Of a stretch of 64,000 nucleotides of DNA, positions 18,157 to 27,744 are shown piece by piece. Origin of the DNA: Litchfieldella xinjiangensis (GTDB taxonomy: Bacteria > Pseudomonadota > Gammaproteobacteria > Pseudomonadales > Halomonadaceae); assembly GCF_000759345.1 (NCBI RefSeq), contig NZ_JPZL01000001.1, positions 248,001 to 312,000 of the forward strand, given 5' to 3'. Both the position numbers and the translations under genes were made by a program. Every line of letters starts with the position of its first letter. Position 1 is the first letter of the stretch. A model generated the notes under the pieces. The model was not told the DNA's origin and made no database searches. It worked only from the letters and a program-made list of their open reading frames with translations.

Positions 18157-18889
18157 GCATCGTCCGACACAACACGACGATGGTCAGTGGCATCGCTGGC
18201 ACATGGGCGAGCTGGGCAACCCGACACGTGAACGCCAGCAGCGCGACCAGGCTCGTCAGGATGCCATCCGTCAGCAGGTTTTCAAGCGCAACGCCGAACT
18301 CGAGACGCTGCGCGAGAAAGCCATCGAGGAGGCCCGTCAGGAAGGTTATCACGCCGGTTTCGAGGCAGGCCGTGCTGACGGGTTCGACGAGGGGCATCGC
18401 GAAGGTCGCGAGGCGGGCGAGAAGGAGATGCAACAGCAGATGCAGCAAGCCCTCTCCCCGCTGGCCCCTCTCGCCCAACGATTCAGCGAGGCCCTTGAGC
18501 AGTTAGATGCGGATATCGCTGCCGATCTCGTCGAACTGGCCTTGACCACCGGTCGCCAGCTTGCCGGCGAGGCGCTCGCGGCACACCCGGAACAGGTGCT
18601 TAACATCGTTCGTGAGCTGTTGCATGTCGAGCCTAGCCTCAGCGGACAGCCCCGTCTGTGGCTTCACCCTGCCGATCTGAGCCTGGTGCAGGCCCACCTG
18701 GGCGCGGAATTCGCTGCCGCCGGCTGGAAGCTGCAACCCGACGATCAAATCAGCCGCGGAGGCTGCCGAGTAACCAGCCCCAGTGGTGAGCTCGATGCCA
18801 CCTGGGAAAGCCGCTGGGAAGCGATTGCCAGCCAGATACGCAAGCGGTCCCAATCACCCGGGGCCGCAACAGGTCAAACCGATGAGTGA
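18149..18889 (+). CDS. fliH: Flagellar export ATPase regulator FliH
   Basis: Stator of the export ATPase; it binds FliI and tethers it to the C-ring through FliN. It has 246 residues (E. coli 228). A run of glycines spaced by four (GxxxG) covers about 66-90, the family hallmark, followed by a Gln-rich coiled region. The C-terminal FliI-binding domain extends from about 120 to 235 ([32 protein letters not shown]). The start is ATG 18149 with GGAG upstream, overlapping fliG by 8 bases. A GTG at 18131 is in frame but less likely. Confidence 0.92.
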   Translation: MSEHRPTQHDDGQWHRWHMGELGNPTRERQQRDQARQDAIRQQVFKRNAELETLREKAIEEARQEGYHAGFEAGRADGFDEGHREGREAGEKEMQQQMQQALSPLAPLAQRFSEALEQLDADIAADLVELALTTGRQLAGEALAAHPEQVLNIVRELLHVEPSLSGQPRLWLHPADLSLVQAHLGAEFAAAGWKLQPDDQISRGGCRVTSPSGELDATWESRWEAIASQIRKRSQSPGAATGQTDE

Positions 18890-20273
18890 GCTTGCTCAGA
18901 ACATTCATCAGGCTCGCTGGCAACAAGCCCTGGGTCGCGTTAAGACGCGGGTCGAAGGCGTACCGAGCTATCGCTCCAGTGGGCGCATCATTCGTGCGAC
19001 AGGACTGGTACTCGAAGCGGTTGGCCTCAGGGTACCCCTCGGGAGTGCTTGTCGGATCGAGCTGAGCGGCCCTGAAGCCGATCGCGACGGACAGTTCGCC
19101 GAAGCCGAGGTGGTGGGCTTCTCGGGAGAAAAACTGTTTCTCATGCCGCTGGCCGAAATCAGCGGTCTGACGCCTGGCGCCCGTGTTTTTCCCTTGAATG
19201 AGGGGGAAGCCAGCAGCGCGCGTCGTTTCCCGCTCGGGGCAAGCCTGCTGGGCCGGGTATTGGATGGCAACGGCCGTCCGCTGGACGACAAGGGGCCCTT
19301 GCTCGACGTTCCTCACGCTCCGCTGGCAACCCCTCCGCTCAACCCGTTGTCACGCGCGCCCATCGAAACGCAGATCGATGTCGGCATTCGTGCAATAAAT
19401 GCGCTGCTGAGCGTAGGACGCGGGCAGCGCATGGGCCTGTTCGCCGGCTCCGGCGTCGGTAAATCGGTACTGCTGGGGATGATGGCCCGGTACACCCAAG
19501 CCGATGTGATCGTCGTGGGCCTGATTGGCGAACGGGGCCGCGAAGTACAGGATTTCATCGACAATATCCTCGGCGAGGAAGGTCTCAAACGGTCTGTGGT
19601 GGTCGCCGCACCTGCCGATACCTCTCCCCTGCAACGCCTGCAAGGGGCTTCCTATGCGACTCGTCTGGCTGAAGGATTTCGCGACGAGGGCAAGAATGTT
19701 CTGTTGATCATGGACTCCTTGACCCGTTACGCCATGGCCCAGCGGGAGATTGCACTGGCCATCGGCGAGCCCCCCGCCACCAAGGGTTATCCGCCTTCGG
19801 TGTTTGCCAAGCTACCCGGCTTGGTGGAACGCGCCGGCAATGCCAAGCGCGGCGGTGGCTCCATCACGGCTTTCTATACCGTACTCACCGAGGGCGATGA
19901 CCAGCAGGACCCGATTGCCGATTCCGCGCGGGCGATTCTGGATGGCCATATCGTATTGTCACGCCAGCTCGCCGAGTCGGGTCACTACCCGGCCATCGAT
20001 ATCGAAGCATCGATCAGCCGTGTCATGACCGCAGTCGTCGATGGTGAGCAGCTGCGCCGCGCCCAGGCATTCAAGCAGACGTTCTCTCGTTATCACCGTA
20101 ACCGGGATCTGATCAGTGTCGGCGCCTACAGTCCCGGTCACGACCCACAGCTCGACCAGGCCGTGCAGCTCTACCCCAGCCTGGAGGGCTTCCTGCAACA
20201 ACGTATTGATGAACGTGCCGATACCGGTCAATCATCACATGCAATGGATGCGCTGTTCGGAGGCAGGCGATGA
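18882..20273 (+). CDS. fliI: Flagellum-specific export ATPase FliI
   Basis: Hexameric F1-beta-like ATPase that energises delivery of substrates to the type III export gate. It has 463 residues (E. coli 457). Walker A GSGVGKS is at 189-195 and Walker [18 protein letters not shown]. The signature [16 protein letters not shown] and the catalytic-site Glu/Arg blocks ([28 protein letters not shown]) are all present. The start is ATG 18882, overlapping fliH by 8 bases with AGG upstream. Reading continues upstream to 18783 but that part has no family match. It overlaps fliJ by 4 bases. Confidence 0.97.
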   Translation: MSELAQNIHQARWQQALGRVKTRVEGVPSYRSSGRIIRATGLVLEAVGLRVPLGSACRIELSGPEADRDGQFAEAEVVGFSGEKLFLMPLAEISGLTPGARVFPLNEGEASSARRFPLGASLLGRVLDGNGRPLDDKGPLLDVPHAPLATPPLNPLSRAPIETQIDVGIRAINALLSVGRGQRMGLFAGSGVGKSVLLGMMARYTQADVIVVGLIGERGREVQDFIDNILGEEGLKRSVVVAAPADTSPLQRLQGASYATRLAEGFRDEGKNVLLIMDSLTRYAMAQREIALAIGEPPATKGYPPSVFAKLPGLVERAGNAKRGGGSITAFYTVLTEGDDQQDPIADSARAILDGHIVLSRQLAESGHYPAIDIEASISRVMTAVVDGEQLRRAQAFKQTFSRYHRNRDLISVGAYSPGHDPQLDQAVQLYPSLEGFLQQRIDERADTGQSSHAMDALFGGRR

Positions 20274-20749
20274 CGCAGACACAGCAACGACCGCTCGATA
20301 TCTTGATCGACCAGGCTCGCGATGCGCGGGATACCGCCAGTCAGGTATTGGCATCGGAGCGACGTAGTCAGCAGCAGGTTCAGACCCAGCTCGAGACCTT
20401 GGGTCAATACCGGCTGGAGTATGCGCAGCGCCTGCAGCAAGCCATGTTCGGCGGCATCGACCCCGCCACGATGCAGAATTACCAGGCGTTCCTGCGTTCG
20501 CTGGACGATGCGCTGGATCGGGCACGTAAAGCCGTTTCCGAGCAGCAACAACGCGTCTCACATAGCCAGCAGCACTGGCGCGAGCAGCAGCAACGCCTGA
20601 CCTCCTTCGATACCCTGGCTAGCCGTCGAAACATGCAGTCCATGCAACTCGAGAATCGCCGTGAGATGCGGCGCAATGATGAGCTGGCCAGTAATACTCT
20701 ATTGCGGCAACGCGACGCTGATACCGCGGGCCATGGTAGCATCCGATGA
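20270..20749 (+). CDS. fliJ: Flagellar export chaperone FliJ
   Basis: Coiled-coil protein that works with the FliI ring, like the gamma subunit of F1, and escorts empty chaperones. It has 159 residues (E. coli 147). Almost entirely alpha-helical and Gln/Arg-rich, it carries the family pattern of two long helices (about 10-60 and 75-150). No catalytic motif is expected. It begins in an ATGA overlap with the fliI stop. Identity rests on position between fliI and fliK plus size and helix composition. Confidence 0.88.
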   Translation: MTQTQQRPLDILIDQARDARDTASQVLASERRSQQQVQTQLETLGQYRLEYAQRLQQAMFGGIDPATMQNYQAFLRSLDDALDRARKAVSEQQQRVSHSQQHWREQQQRLTSFDTLASRRNMQSMQLENRREMRRNDELASNTLLRQRDADTAGHGSIR

Positions 20750-20783
20750 GAATCGGCTTCAGGGCCGGTTCAGGGAGACTTGA

Positions 20784-22130
20784 ATGAATATACATTTACT
20801 ATTGACCCCCGCGGGACAAGGCTTGCCCGTTAACGGCCAAGGCCTAAAGACAGGTGGCTTGCCTGTAGAAGGCATTTTTGCACAGCATTTTTCCCAGGCC
20901 AGTGACCGCGCGGCATTGCCCCCAGGCGAGCTTGCCTCTGCATTTGGCGGTATTCAGCCCGGCGTGGCCGATGCGCTGAAGCCCCTCGACCAGTCCTCGG
21001 CCCAGCCTGACCCAGCACTCGCCCCACTGGCCCAGGGTATTGCCCAAGCCAATGCTCGCCTCGGCGTCAGCCCTTCCGTTGAACAGCCATTGCCAGAACC
21101 GGTCACTGGCAAACTGCCCGATATCGAGACAACCCACGTCGAACTCGCCGCGATCCCGGTACAGGATGCACTGGATGTCGTACGTGAGCGTATGGCACTC
21201 ATCGAGCAGGCTGGGCTGAAGCCGGATACGACCGCAAGTGAGTCGTCCCCCGCCCTGGCCGTCAGCTCTCCCATGGGAACGACTGGCAACGTGACTCCCA
21301 GGGCTCCGGCACCCACCGGCGCTCAACTTTCGACGGCCATGCCGTCAATGTTGGCAGCGATCTCCGGGACACCGGGGAACCCAAGCACTCAACCCCGCAT
21401 GGCAGCGACTGAAGGCCGTTATCAGTCTCACGTCGCAGTCGACGGGGCGAACATGGCCAACCCGACGACCGTTATCCCAGCCTCAGCCAGCACGCCGGCG
21501 ACGCCCCCCTCCGATCTTCCTGCCGAGGCGCTGATCGCGCGGGAAGCGTCCTTGATGCGTCGTGGGCAATCGGGCGAAGGCGGCATCGCCTCGGGCTCGA
21601 AAGAAGGAAGCGGCATCAACTTCACCGGTCTGATACAGGGCACGGCGCCGCAGCCCACCGCAATGGCGGGGCAACCCACGACCGCCATGATCTCGGCACC
21701 TCTGGCAAGCCCTCAATGGCAGCAACAGATCAATCAGCAGCTCATTGGCTTGCATCAGCGGGGTGGCCAGCAGATCGAACTGCACCTCAACCCGGCGGAC
21801 CTGGGACCGCTTTCGGTTAGCCTGAAAATGACCGAGCAAGGCGCACAGGCACAGTTCCTTTCCGCCAATGCCCAGGTACGCTCCGCATTGGAACAAGGCA
21901 TCCCCCAATTGCGTGAGGCCTTGCAGGAGCAGGGAATCGCGCTGGGTGAAGCCATGGTCAGCGACCACCCGCAACAGCAGCAGCAACAGGCAGAAAACGG
22001 CGCTTCACGTCGCAGCCCCGGCTTCGGCAACAGCACCGAAGCGCAACCTGCTGCAGACGCAATCCCCACATCATTGGCGAGCCAGCCCGGCTCACAAGCT
22101 CTCGACGGCCGCGTCGACCTTTACGCCTGA
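20784..22130 (+). CDS. fliK: Flagellar hook-length control protein FliK
   Basis: Secreted ruler that ends hook growth and switches export specificity. It has 448 residues (E. coli 375). A long, Ala/Pro/Ser/Thr-rich low-complexity N-terminal ruler spans about 1-320. The compact C-terminal Flg_hook domain lies at about 330-415, with IELHLNPADLGPLSVSLKM and VRSALEQGIPQLREAL. A Gln run follows (about residue 395-402). A GGGAG ribosome site precedes the ATG. Last gene of fliFGHIJK. A large inverted repeat follows. Confidence 0.92.
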   Translation: MNIHLLLTPAGQGLPVNGQGLKTGGLPVEGIFAQHFSQASDRAALPPGELASAFGGIQPGVADALKPLDQSSAQPDPALAPLAQGIAQANARLGVSPSVEQPLPEPVTGKLPDIETTHVELAAIPVQDALDVVRERMALIEQAGLKPDTTASESSPALAVSSPMGTTGNVTPRAPAPTGAQLSTAMPSMLAAISGTPGNPSTQPRMAATEGRYQSHVAVDGANMANPTTVIPASASTPATPPSDLPAEALIAREASLMRRGQSGEGGIASGSKEGSGINFTGLIQGTAPQPTAMAGQPTTAMISAPLASPQWQQQINQQLIGLHQRGGQQIELHLNPADLGPLSVSLKMTEQGAQAQFLSANAQVRSALEQGIPQLREALQEQGIALGEAMVSDHPQQQQQQAENGASRRSPGFGNSTEAQPAADAIPTSLASQPGSQALDGRVDLYA

Positions 22131-22151
22131 GGCCGTTCGGCCTTCACTTCC

Positions 22152-22189
22152 TGGCCAGGCGGCCGATAGTTCTCTAGACCGCCTGGCCA
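22152..22189. repeat. Long inverted repeat between fliK and fliL
   Basis: Perfect 11-bp inverted repeat (22152-22162 and 22179-22189) around a 16-base loop, 21 bases after the fliK stop. Only ATAGTTT follows, so termination would be weak. It may separate the fliFGHIJK and fliLMNOPQR messages. The remaining bases to 22314 are AT-richer and probably hold the fliL promoter, which I could not place. Confidence 0.5.
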
Positions 22190-22314
22190 AATAGTTTAAA
22201 ACAACAAGATAAGCTGTTTAGCCCGGTCTTTTCGAGCCATGGTGTCAGCCCCGCTGTCGCCATACTGCACCCATACGGCCCTACAGGGTCACTCACTTGG
22301 TTGATGGCATCGCA

Positions 22315-22797
22315 ATGGCAAAGACTGCAACCTCAGGAACGCGTAAACCCTGGTGGCTCCTCGGGATCCTGGTAATCCTACTGTCGATGGGCAGCTCGGT
22401 CGGCATCTTCTATTTCATGGATAACCGTGCCGAAGCGGATCCCCAGGCAATGGCAGAGCCCGTGCCCGTCACTCCGCCGACCCCGGTATTCGTCGAAATC
22501 AAGCCGTTCACGGTCAATGTCCCGAGCCGCCAGTTCGAACAGCGCTTGCTCTACATCGGCCTGTCGCTCAAGGTGGGCAATGAAGTGACCCGCGATCTGC
22601 TGATCGAGCATATGCCCCAGGTACGGAGTCGCCTGCTCATGTTACTTTCCAGTCAGGAAGCAGAAAGCCTGACCACGCCGGAAGGCAAGCAAGCGCTATC
22701 GGCTCAGATCATGACCGATTTCGAGCGCCCCCTGACCGACCCGCAGCCGCCGTTGTCGATACAGGATGTGCTCTACACGGAATTCATCGTCCAGTAA
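22315..22797 (+). CDS. fliL: Flagellar basal body-associated protein FliL
   Basis: Inner-membrane protein near the stator that stabilises torque generation. It has 160 residues (E. coli 154). There is one N-terminal transmembrane segment at about 15-35 (WLLGILVILLSMGSSVGIFYF). The periplasmic domain has FVEIKPFTVNVP and ends with the family-like QDVLYTEFIVQ. ATG 22315 was preferred. A TTG at 22297 is in frame and has AGGG eight bases upstream, so a six-residue longer form is possible. Heads fliLMNOPQR. Confidence 0.92.
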   Translation: MAKTATSGTRKPWWLLGILVILLSMGSSVGIFYFMDNRAEADPQAMAEPVPVTPPTPVFVEIKPFTVNVPSRQFEQRLLYIGLSLKVGNEVTRDLLIEHMPQVRSRLLMLLSSQEAESLTTPEGKQALSAQIMTDFERPLTDPQPPLSIQDVLYTEFIVQ

Positions 22798-22845
22798 GTT
22801 TGTCGGTAATGACCTCCCAGCCCTTTAAAGAAGTGCAATTGAGAC

Positions 22846-23889
22846 ATGTCCCAAGACGATCTGCTCTCGCAGGATGAGATCGACGCCCTCCTCAAGGGGG
22901 TGAGTGGCGAAGAGGATACCGCGCCTTCCGCTGACAAGGTTGGCTCGCGGATTCGCCCCTACGATCCGGCTACTCAGCACCGGGTGATTCGGGAACGCTT
23001 GCATGCGCTCGACATCATCAATGAGCGCTTTGCGCGCCACTTCCGCATGAGTCTGTTCAACCTGTTGCGGCGCAGTGCCGACATTACCGTGGATAACGTG
23101 CGCTACCAGAGCTATAGCGAGTTCGCGCGCAATGTCCCGGTACCCACGAACCTGAACATGATTGCCATGAAGCCACTACGGGGTACTGCCCTGGTGGTGT
23201 TCCCTCCCAGCTTGGTATTCATGGTCGTCGACAACCTGTTCGGGGGCGACGGGCGTTTTCTCACCAAGTCTGAAGGCCGTGAGTTCACCCATACCGAGCA
23301 GCGCATCATTCGTCGCTTGCTGGCGCTGGCCGTCGATGCCTACCAGGAAGCCTGGCGCTCGGTCTACCCGCTGGAAATCGACTTCCTGCGCTCCGAGATG
23401 CAGGTCAAGTTTGCCAACATCACCAGCTCTCCCAATGAAATCGTGGTCAACAGTACCTTCCATCTGGAAGTCGGCAATCTAAACAGCGAATTTCAGATCT
23501 GCATGCCCTACTCGATGATCGAACCTCTTCGCGATCAATTGAGCGGTCCCTTGACAGATAGCCATCCCGAAGAAGAAGTACAGTGGAATCAACGGATGGC
23601 AGGTGAAATAAAACACTCTCAGATCGAGCTGATCGCCGACTTCGTCGATGTCGCCTCGACGGTCGGCCGGGTCATGTCGCTGAAGGTCGGCGACGTCCTA
23701 CCCATCGAACTGCCTGAAATAGTGACCGGACGGGTCGACGGTGTACCGGTCATGCGCTGCGAATATGGCAGCCAACGAGGTCAGCGCGCCCTGCGCGTCT
23801 CGGAACTCATAGAACACGCGACGATGAACAAGCCGGCCAAGGAAACCTTTGTCAAAGGATCAGCGCCGCAAGCCAAGGAATCCGACTAA
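22846..23889 (+). CDS. fliM: Flagellar motor switch protein FliM
   Basis: C-ring protein that binds CheY-P and sets the direction of rotation. It has 347 residues (E. coli 334). The N-terminal CheY-P-binding peptide LLSQDEIDALL is at 5-15. The CheC-like middle domain includes RFARHFRMSLFNLLRR and the FGGDGRF block near 125. The C-terminal SpoA domain, which contacts FliN, is at about 255-330. The stop overlaps the fliN start by one base (TAATG). Confidence 0.96.
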   Translation: MSQDDLLSQDEIDALLKGVSGEEDTAPSADKVGSRIRPYDPATQHRVIRERLHALDIINERFARHFRMSLFNLLRRSADITVDNVRYQSYSEFARNVPVPTNLNMIAMKPLRGTALVVFPPSLVFMVVDNLFGGDGRFLTKSEGREFTHTEQRIIRRLLALAVDAYQEAWRSVYPLEIDFLRSEMQVKFANITSSPNEIVVNSTFHLEVGNLNSEFQICMPYSMIEPLRDQLSGPLTDSHPEEEVQWNQRMAGEIKHSQIELIADFVDVASTVGRVMSLKVGDVLPIELPEIVTGRVDGVPVMRCEYGSQRGQRALRVSELIEHATMNKPAKETFVKGSAPQAKESD

Positions 23890-24392
23890 TGACAGATCCC
23901 AAGAACCCCGACCAGCAATCGGACAGCAACAGCGTCGAGGACGACTGGGCAAGTGCCATGGCCGAGCAGGGGAGCGATGACATTCCCGAGGACGATCCTT
24001 GGGCGGCAGCCTTGGCGGAGCAAGGTGTCAGCGAACCCGAGGAACCGGCGCCCACCCATTCAAGCCCAGCGCGCGCGGCCGGCGATCAGGTGTTCAAACC
24101 CCTGAACCGCGAGGAGAAGATCGGCAGTACACGTGACCTGGAAATGGTCATGGACATCCCGGTCAAGCTTACCGTGGAACTCGGACGTACCCGCATCACG
24201 ATCAAGCAGTTGCTGGAACTCGCACAGGGCTCGGTCATTGAACTCGAAGGGCTTGCCGGCGAACCCATGGATATCCTCATCAATGGCTACCTGATCGCTC
24301 AGGGCGAAGTCGTCGTTGTGGATGACAAGTACGGCATCCGGATCACCGAGATCATCACACCCTCCGAGCGCGTGCAAAAACTCAACCGATGA
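23889..24392 (+). CDS. fliN: Flagellar motor switch protein FliN
   Basis: Base of the C-ring; docks FliH-FliI at the export gate. It has 167 residues (E. coli 137). The SpoA domain is at about 85-165 (MDIPVKLTVELGRTRITIK; GSVIELEGLAGEPMDI; VVDDKYGIRITEI). The N-terminal acidic extension is unusually long and holds two near-copies of one motif, DDWASAMAEQG and DDPWAAALAEQG (about residues 18-47), an internal duplication. It overlaps fliO by 4 bases. Confidence 0.95.
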   Translation: MTDPKNPDQQSDSNSVEDDWASAMAEQGSDDIPEDDPWAAALAEQGVSEPEEPAPTHSSPARAAGDQVFKPLNREEKIGSTRDLEMVMDIPVKLTVELGRTRITIKQLLELAQGSVIELEGLAGEPMDILINGYLIAQGEVVVVDDKYGIRITEIITPSERVQKLNR

Positions 24393-24853
24393 GCGATACC
24401 CCTCCGATGTCAACCGCCGGTTCGCAAACCGGCGGACTCGACGCAGTCACCTCGGGCAGCGACGCACTGTTGGGCATGGCAGCGCTAGGCAAGACGGCAG
24501 CCGCCTTGGCCCTTGTCGTGGCCATCATTTTTCTGTGTAGCTACCTGGTTAAACGCTTGGGCCCCGGTCGCGGTCAGCCTGGGCGCCGGCTCAAGGTCGT
24601 CGGTAGCACTGCTGTAGGTAATCGCGAACGCGTTGTCATCGTCGAGGTCGAGGACACCTGGCTGGTGTTGGGTGTCGGCAGTGGGCAAGTCAACAAGCTG
24701 CATGAATTGCCCAGACCTGCCCCATCCGAAACGCTGGATTCGACTGGCATTAATGCTGCAGAAGGCGGTTTCGCCAGCCGGTTTGCTCAGGCAATGAAGC
24801 ACAATACCGGACAGGCCCTGGGAAAAGGCCGGCGTGGGGGTCAGCGTGATTAA
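24389..24853 (+). CDS. fliO: Flagellar export assembly protein FliO
   Basis: Small membrane protein that scaffolds FliP ring assembly in the export gate. It has 154 residues (E. coli 121). There is one transmembrane segment at about 31-52 ([20 protein letters not shown]). The cytoplasmic domain has the family blocks [20 protein letters not shown] and [17 protein letters not shown]. It starts in an ATGA overlap with fliN and overlaps fliP by 8 bases. Confidence 0.9.
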   Translation: MSDTPPMSTAGSQTGGLDAVTSGSDALLGMAALGKTAAALALVVAIIFLCSYLVKRLGPGRGQPGRRLKVVGSTAVGNRERVVIVEVEDTWLVLGVGSGQVNKLHELPRPAPSETLDSTGINAAEGGFASRFAQAMKHNTGQALGKGRRGGQRD

Positions 24854-25595
24854 CCGAGCCATACCGCTTCTGGCGCTTCTGATCGGCGTGTCGCTGCTGC
24901 CAGCCCACGCCGTTGCCCAGGAAATACCAGGTATCGTCAGTCAGCCGACGGCCGATGGTGGACAGCAATGGTCGATTCAGTTGCAGACCTTGCTACTGCT
25001 CAGCTCCATGGCCTTCCTACCGGCCCTGCTTCTGATGATGACGGGTTTTACGCGCATCATTATTGTAATGAGCTTGCTACGCACTGCCATGGGCACCCAG
25101 TCGGCACCGCCTAATCAGGTACTGCTTGGCCTGGCGCTGTTTTTGACTTTCTTCGTCATGTCACCAGTGTTGAGCCAGGTCTACGAGACGGCATGGGTCC
25201 CTTTTTCAAATGATGCCATTAACTTCGAACAATTCATTCAGGTCGGTAGCCAGCCGTTTCGCGAATTCATGCTTGCCCAGACACGCGAGCCCGACTTGGC
25301 TCTATTTGCCCGCCTGGCTGATGTCGGCGAAATGCAGGGGCCGGAAGACGTGCCCATGCGAGTGCTAATGCCGGCCTTCGTAACCAGCGAATTGAAGACG
25401 GCTTTTCAGATTGGATTCACGATTTTCATTCCATTTCTGATTATCGACCTGGTCGTAGCCAGCGTCCTGATGGGCCTCGGCATGATGATGGTGCCACCGG
25501 CCACCATATCGCTGCCGTTCAAATTGATGCTGTTCGTGCTGGTGGACGGCTGGCAACTATTGATTGGTTCGTTGGCGGAAAGCTTCTATCTGTGA
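24846..25595 (+). CDS. fliP: Flagellar type III export gate protein FliP
   Basis: Core pore subunit of the export gate (five FliP with four FliQ and one FliR). It has 249 residues (E. coli 245). A cleavable signal-like N-terminus ([20 protein letters not shown]) precedes four transmembrane segments. The conserved blocks are [57 protein letters not shown] and [17 protein letters not shown], each given here in part. The start is GTG 24846, with GGGGG five bases upstream and the same 8-base overlap seen elsewhere in the operon. A GTG at 24834 is in frame but less likely. Confidence 0.95.
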   Translation: MINRAIPLLALLIGVSLLPAHAVAQEIPGIVSQPTADGGQQWSIQLQTLLLLSSMAFLPALLLMMTGFTRIIIVMSLLRTAMGTQSAPPNQVLLGLALFLTFFVMSPVLSQVYETAWVPFSNDAINFEQFIQVGSQPFREFMLAQTREPDLALFARLADVGEMQGPEDVPMRVLMPAFVTSELKTAFQIGFTIFIPFLIIDLVVASVLMGLGMMMVPPATISLPFKLMLFVLVDGWQLLIGSLAESFYL

Positions 25596-25652
25596 GCCTG
25601 CGTTTCGAAGCCCCCAGTCGAATGGCAAATTCGGCACTCGAGGAAAGTGACA

Positions 25653-25922
25653 ATGAGTCCTGAAACCGTCATGAGCATTGCCTACCAGGGCATGCGCATT
25701 ACCCTTCTGCTTGCCGCGCCATTATTATTGACGGCCCTGATCATCGGTCTGCTGGTCAGTCTGTTCCAGGCTGCCACCCAGATCAACGAGATGACGCTGT
25801 CGTTCATCCCCAAGATCCTGGGGGTCTTCACGGCCATCATCCTGACCGGCCCCTGGTTGCTGAAACTCATCACCGATTTCATGCGGGAGCTGTTTACCAA
25901 CATTCCCATGATGTTGATGTGA
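25653..25922 (+). CDS. fliQ: Flagellar export gate protein FliQ
   Basis: Two-helix hairpin subunit of the export gate. It has 89 residues, exactly the E. coli length. The conserved loop SLFQAATQINEMTLSFIPKI (residues about 42-61) joins two hydrophobic helices. ATG 25653 (MSPETVMS) was preferred over an in-frame GTG at 25647 because GAGGAA upstream is better placed. It lies between fliP and fliR as expected. Confidence 0.95.
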   Translation: MSPETVMSIAYQGMRITLLLAAPLLLTALIIGLLVSLFQAATQINEMTLSFIPKILGVFTAIILTGPWLLKLITDFMRELFTNIPMMLM

Positions 25923-25935
25923 CGAGCGAGCGCTC

Positions 25936-26733
25936 ATGATCGAGGTGACCTTCGACCAGCTGCATGGCTGGCTAGTGCTGTTTTTCTGGCCCTTCGTGCG
26001 AATCACATCGTTCATGCTGGCGGCGCCGTTGCTGGGGCACTCCAGTGTCCCACGGCAGGCCAAACTGGGACTGGCCTTCCTCATGACCGTAGCACTGGGT
26101 CCCACCCTACCCGACATGCCGGACACCCCGCTCTTTTCATGGGCGAGCCTGGGCATCATTATCGAGCAGATGTTGATCGGCATCGCCATGGGGATCGTCC
26201 TGCAGGTCATGTTTGCTGTGGTACAAGCAGCAGGTGAGTTCATCGGCTTGCAAATGGGTCTGGGCTTCGCCACCTTCTTCGCGCCAGATACCGGCGCCAA
26301 TACCATGATCCTGTCGCGGGTGCTCTATATGATCACCTTGCTGCTGTTCCTGGCTTTTAACGGCCACCTTGTCGTCATCGAGATCTTGGCCAGTACATTT
26401 TTTACCCTTCCAGTCGGCATCGGCGGCTTCAATCCGGGAGCCTTCGAACTGTTGGTGCGCTTCGGCAGTACCATTGTCGTTTCCGGCTTGCTCCTGGCCC
26501 TGCCCCTGGTTGGTCCACTTTTGATCATCAACCTGTCGCTTGGCATACTCAATCGCTCGGCACCGCAGTTGACTGTATTCAATGTCGGCTTTCCGATGTC
26601 ACTGCTTACCGGCCTGACCCTGCTGATGGTATTGATGAGCGATATTGGACGCTTCATGCAGCGTCTCTTCAGCGATAGCTTGCTGTTCATGCGCCAGTTT
26701 CTAGAGATACTGGCGCCTTTGCCCCCCGGTTGA
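25936..26733 (+). CDS. fliR: Flagellar export gate protein FliR
   Basis: Single-copy subunit that closes the FliP/FliQ helical pore. It has 265 residues (E. coli 261). Polytopic: about six hydrophobic segments, with the family blocks GEFIGLQMGLGFATFFAPD and LPLVGPLLIINLSLGILNR, and FNVGFPMSLLTGL near the C-terminus. The ATG at 25936 follows fliQ by 13 bases. Last gene of fliLMNOPQR, followed after 19 bases by a strong bidirectional terminator shared with flgL. Confidence 0.95.
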   Translation: MIEVTFDQLHGWLVLFFWPFVRITSFMLAAPLLGHSSVPRQAKLGLAFLMTVALGPTLPDMPDTPLFSWASLGIIIEQMLIGIAMGIVLQVMFAVVQAAGEFIGLQMGLGFATFFAPDTGANTMILSRVLYMITLLLFLAFNGHLVVIEILASTFFTLPVGIGGFNPGAFELLVRFGSTIVVSGLLLALPLVGPLLIINLSLGILNRSAPQLTVFNVGFPMSLLTGLTLLMVLMSDIGRFMQRLFSDSLLFMRQFLEILAPLPPG

Positions 26734-26752
26734 ATTAGCAACACACCAATGC

Positions 26753-26789
26753 AAAACACCACCGCCGCTTAAAAGCGGCGGTGGTTTTT
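26753..26789. terminator. Bidirectional terminator between fliR and flgL
   Basis: Thirteen-base perfect arms 26758-26770 and 26773-26785 with a two-base nominal loop. Five T follow on the plus strand (26785-26789), and on the minus strand four T after one G (26756-26753). It serves the convergent fliLMNOPQR and flgKL transcripts. Confidence 0.9.
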
Positions 26790-26810
26790 CGTATGCGTCT
26801 AGCTTACCGG

Positions 26811-27722
26811 TTAAAGGCGATCGAACAAGGACATGCCCTTGATATCGACGAACGCTTTCTGGGCGGCTTGCAAGCCTACCTGACGCAAGCTGTAGTCGGA
26901 TATTGCCTTGACGTAATCAAGATCGACCAGATCAGACATGGTCTGTTCGTAGTTGATCATTCGATTACTGCCGACGGCATCGACGACGTCCAATTCGTTG
27001 AGCCGGGCCCCGACGGACGCACGCTTGACCAGTACATTATCCAGGCTTGAATCCAAGTTATTCATTGTAGTTTTTAGCGTTTCACGCCGAGCATCCTTCA
27101 GCTCAGGTGTATCAGCCTGTTGATCCAGAACAGCTATGGCATTTTCGATGGTTTTGAATATATCACCGTTATCTTCAAAAACGGACTTGCCATTGACTGT
27201 AACGGGCATCAATCGTGAGGCATCGATTCGCTGCTCCCGCTCGTTCTCGTCTCCATTATAAATAACGCTGCCAGTTTCCTTGGCAAACGGAGGTGCATTA
27301 TCTTTATATCCCGCAAACAGGTAACGCCCATTGCCATCAGTGGCGTTGGCCTGGCCCAGAATGGTTTCATACACCCCTTTCAATTCGCTGGCCACGGCTT
27401 GACGATCCACGTCGCTCAGGGTATCGCTCGAGGCCTGAATCACCAGTGTCTTGGCGCGAATGAGGGCGTCGCCCACGCTGTTGAGCACACTCTCGGTCTG
27501 CGAGAGAGAACTACGCGCAGAAACTCGGGCATCGGCGTACTGCTGCGTCGTGGCTTGAGCCTGGGATACGCCGACGGCACGCGAGGCGGCTTGCGGGTCA
27601 TCGGAGGGGTTGACGACACGGCGCCCAGTGGCGATCTGCTGGCCGACTTTCATGAAGTCGCTCTGCTGACGATTCATGCTCGACACGCTCTGGTCGAACA
27701 TCGTCACGGTGCTGATACGCAT
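26811..27722 (-). CDS. flgL: Flagellar hook-filament junction protein 3 FlgL
   Basis: Second junction protein between hook and filament, homologous to flagellin. It has 303 residues (E. coli 317). The N-terminal flagellin-like helix block MRISTVTMFDQSVSSMNRQ is followed by GQQIATGRRVVNPSDDPQAA. The C-terminal helix block has LDYVKAISDYSLRQVGLQAA. The central domain (about 130-215) has lower GC (plus-strand 27050-27310), a sign of faster change. ATG 27722 has AGGAG upstream. It follows flgK by 22 bases, under a shared sigma-28 promoter. Confidence 0.94.
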   Translation of the reverse strand: MRISTVTMFDQSVSSMNRQQSDFMKVGQQIATGRRVVNPSDDPQAASRAVGVSQAQATTQQYADARVSARSSLSQTESVLNSVGDALIRAKTLVIQASSDTLSDVDRQAVASELKGVYETILGQANATDGNGRYLFAGYKDNAPPFAKETGSVIYNGDENEREQRIDASRLMPVTVNGKSVFEDNGDIFKTIENAIAVLDQQADTPELKDARRETLKTTMNNLDSSLDNVLVKRASVGARLNELDVVDAVGSNRMINYEQTMSDLVDLDYVKAISDYSLRQVGLQAAQKAFVDIKGMSLFDRL

Positions 27723-27744
27723 GTTCTTCTAGCTCCTAAACGAA

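Noticed and set aside
18349-18510. Repeat region in fliH
   Set aside because: The periodic sequence is the normal GxxxG segment of FliH, not a mobile or CRISPR repeat.
22162-22169. Sigma-28 -10 element (GGCCGATAG region) upstream of fliL
   Set aside because: No TAAA- or TCAA-like -35 at the required 11-base spacing; the bases are part of an inverted repeat.
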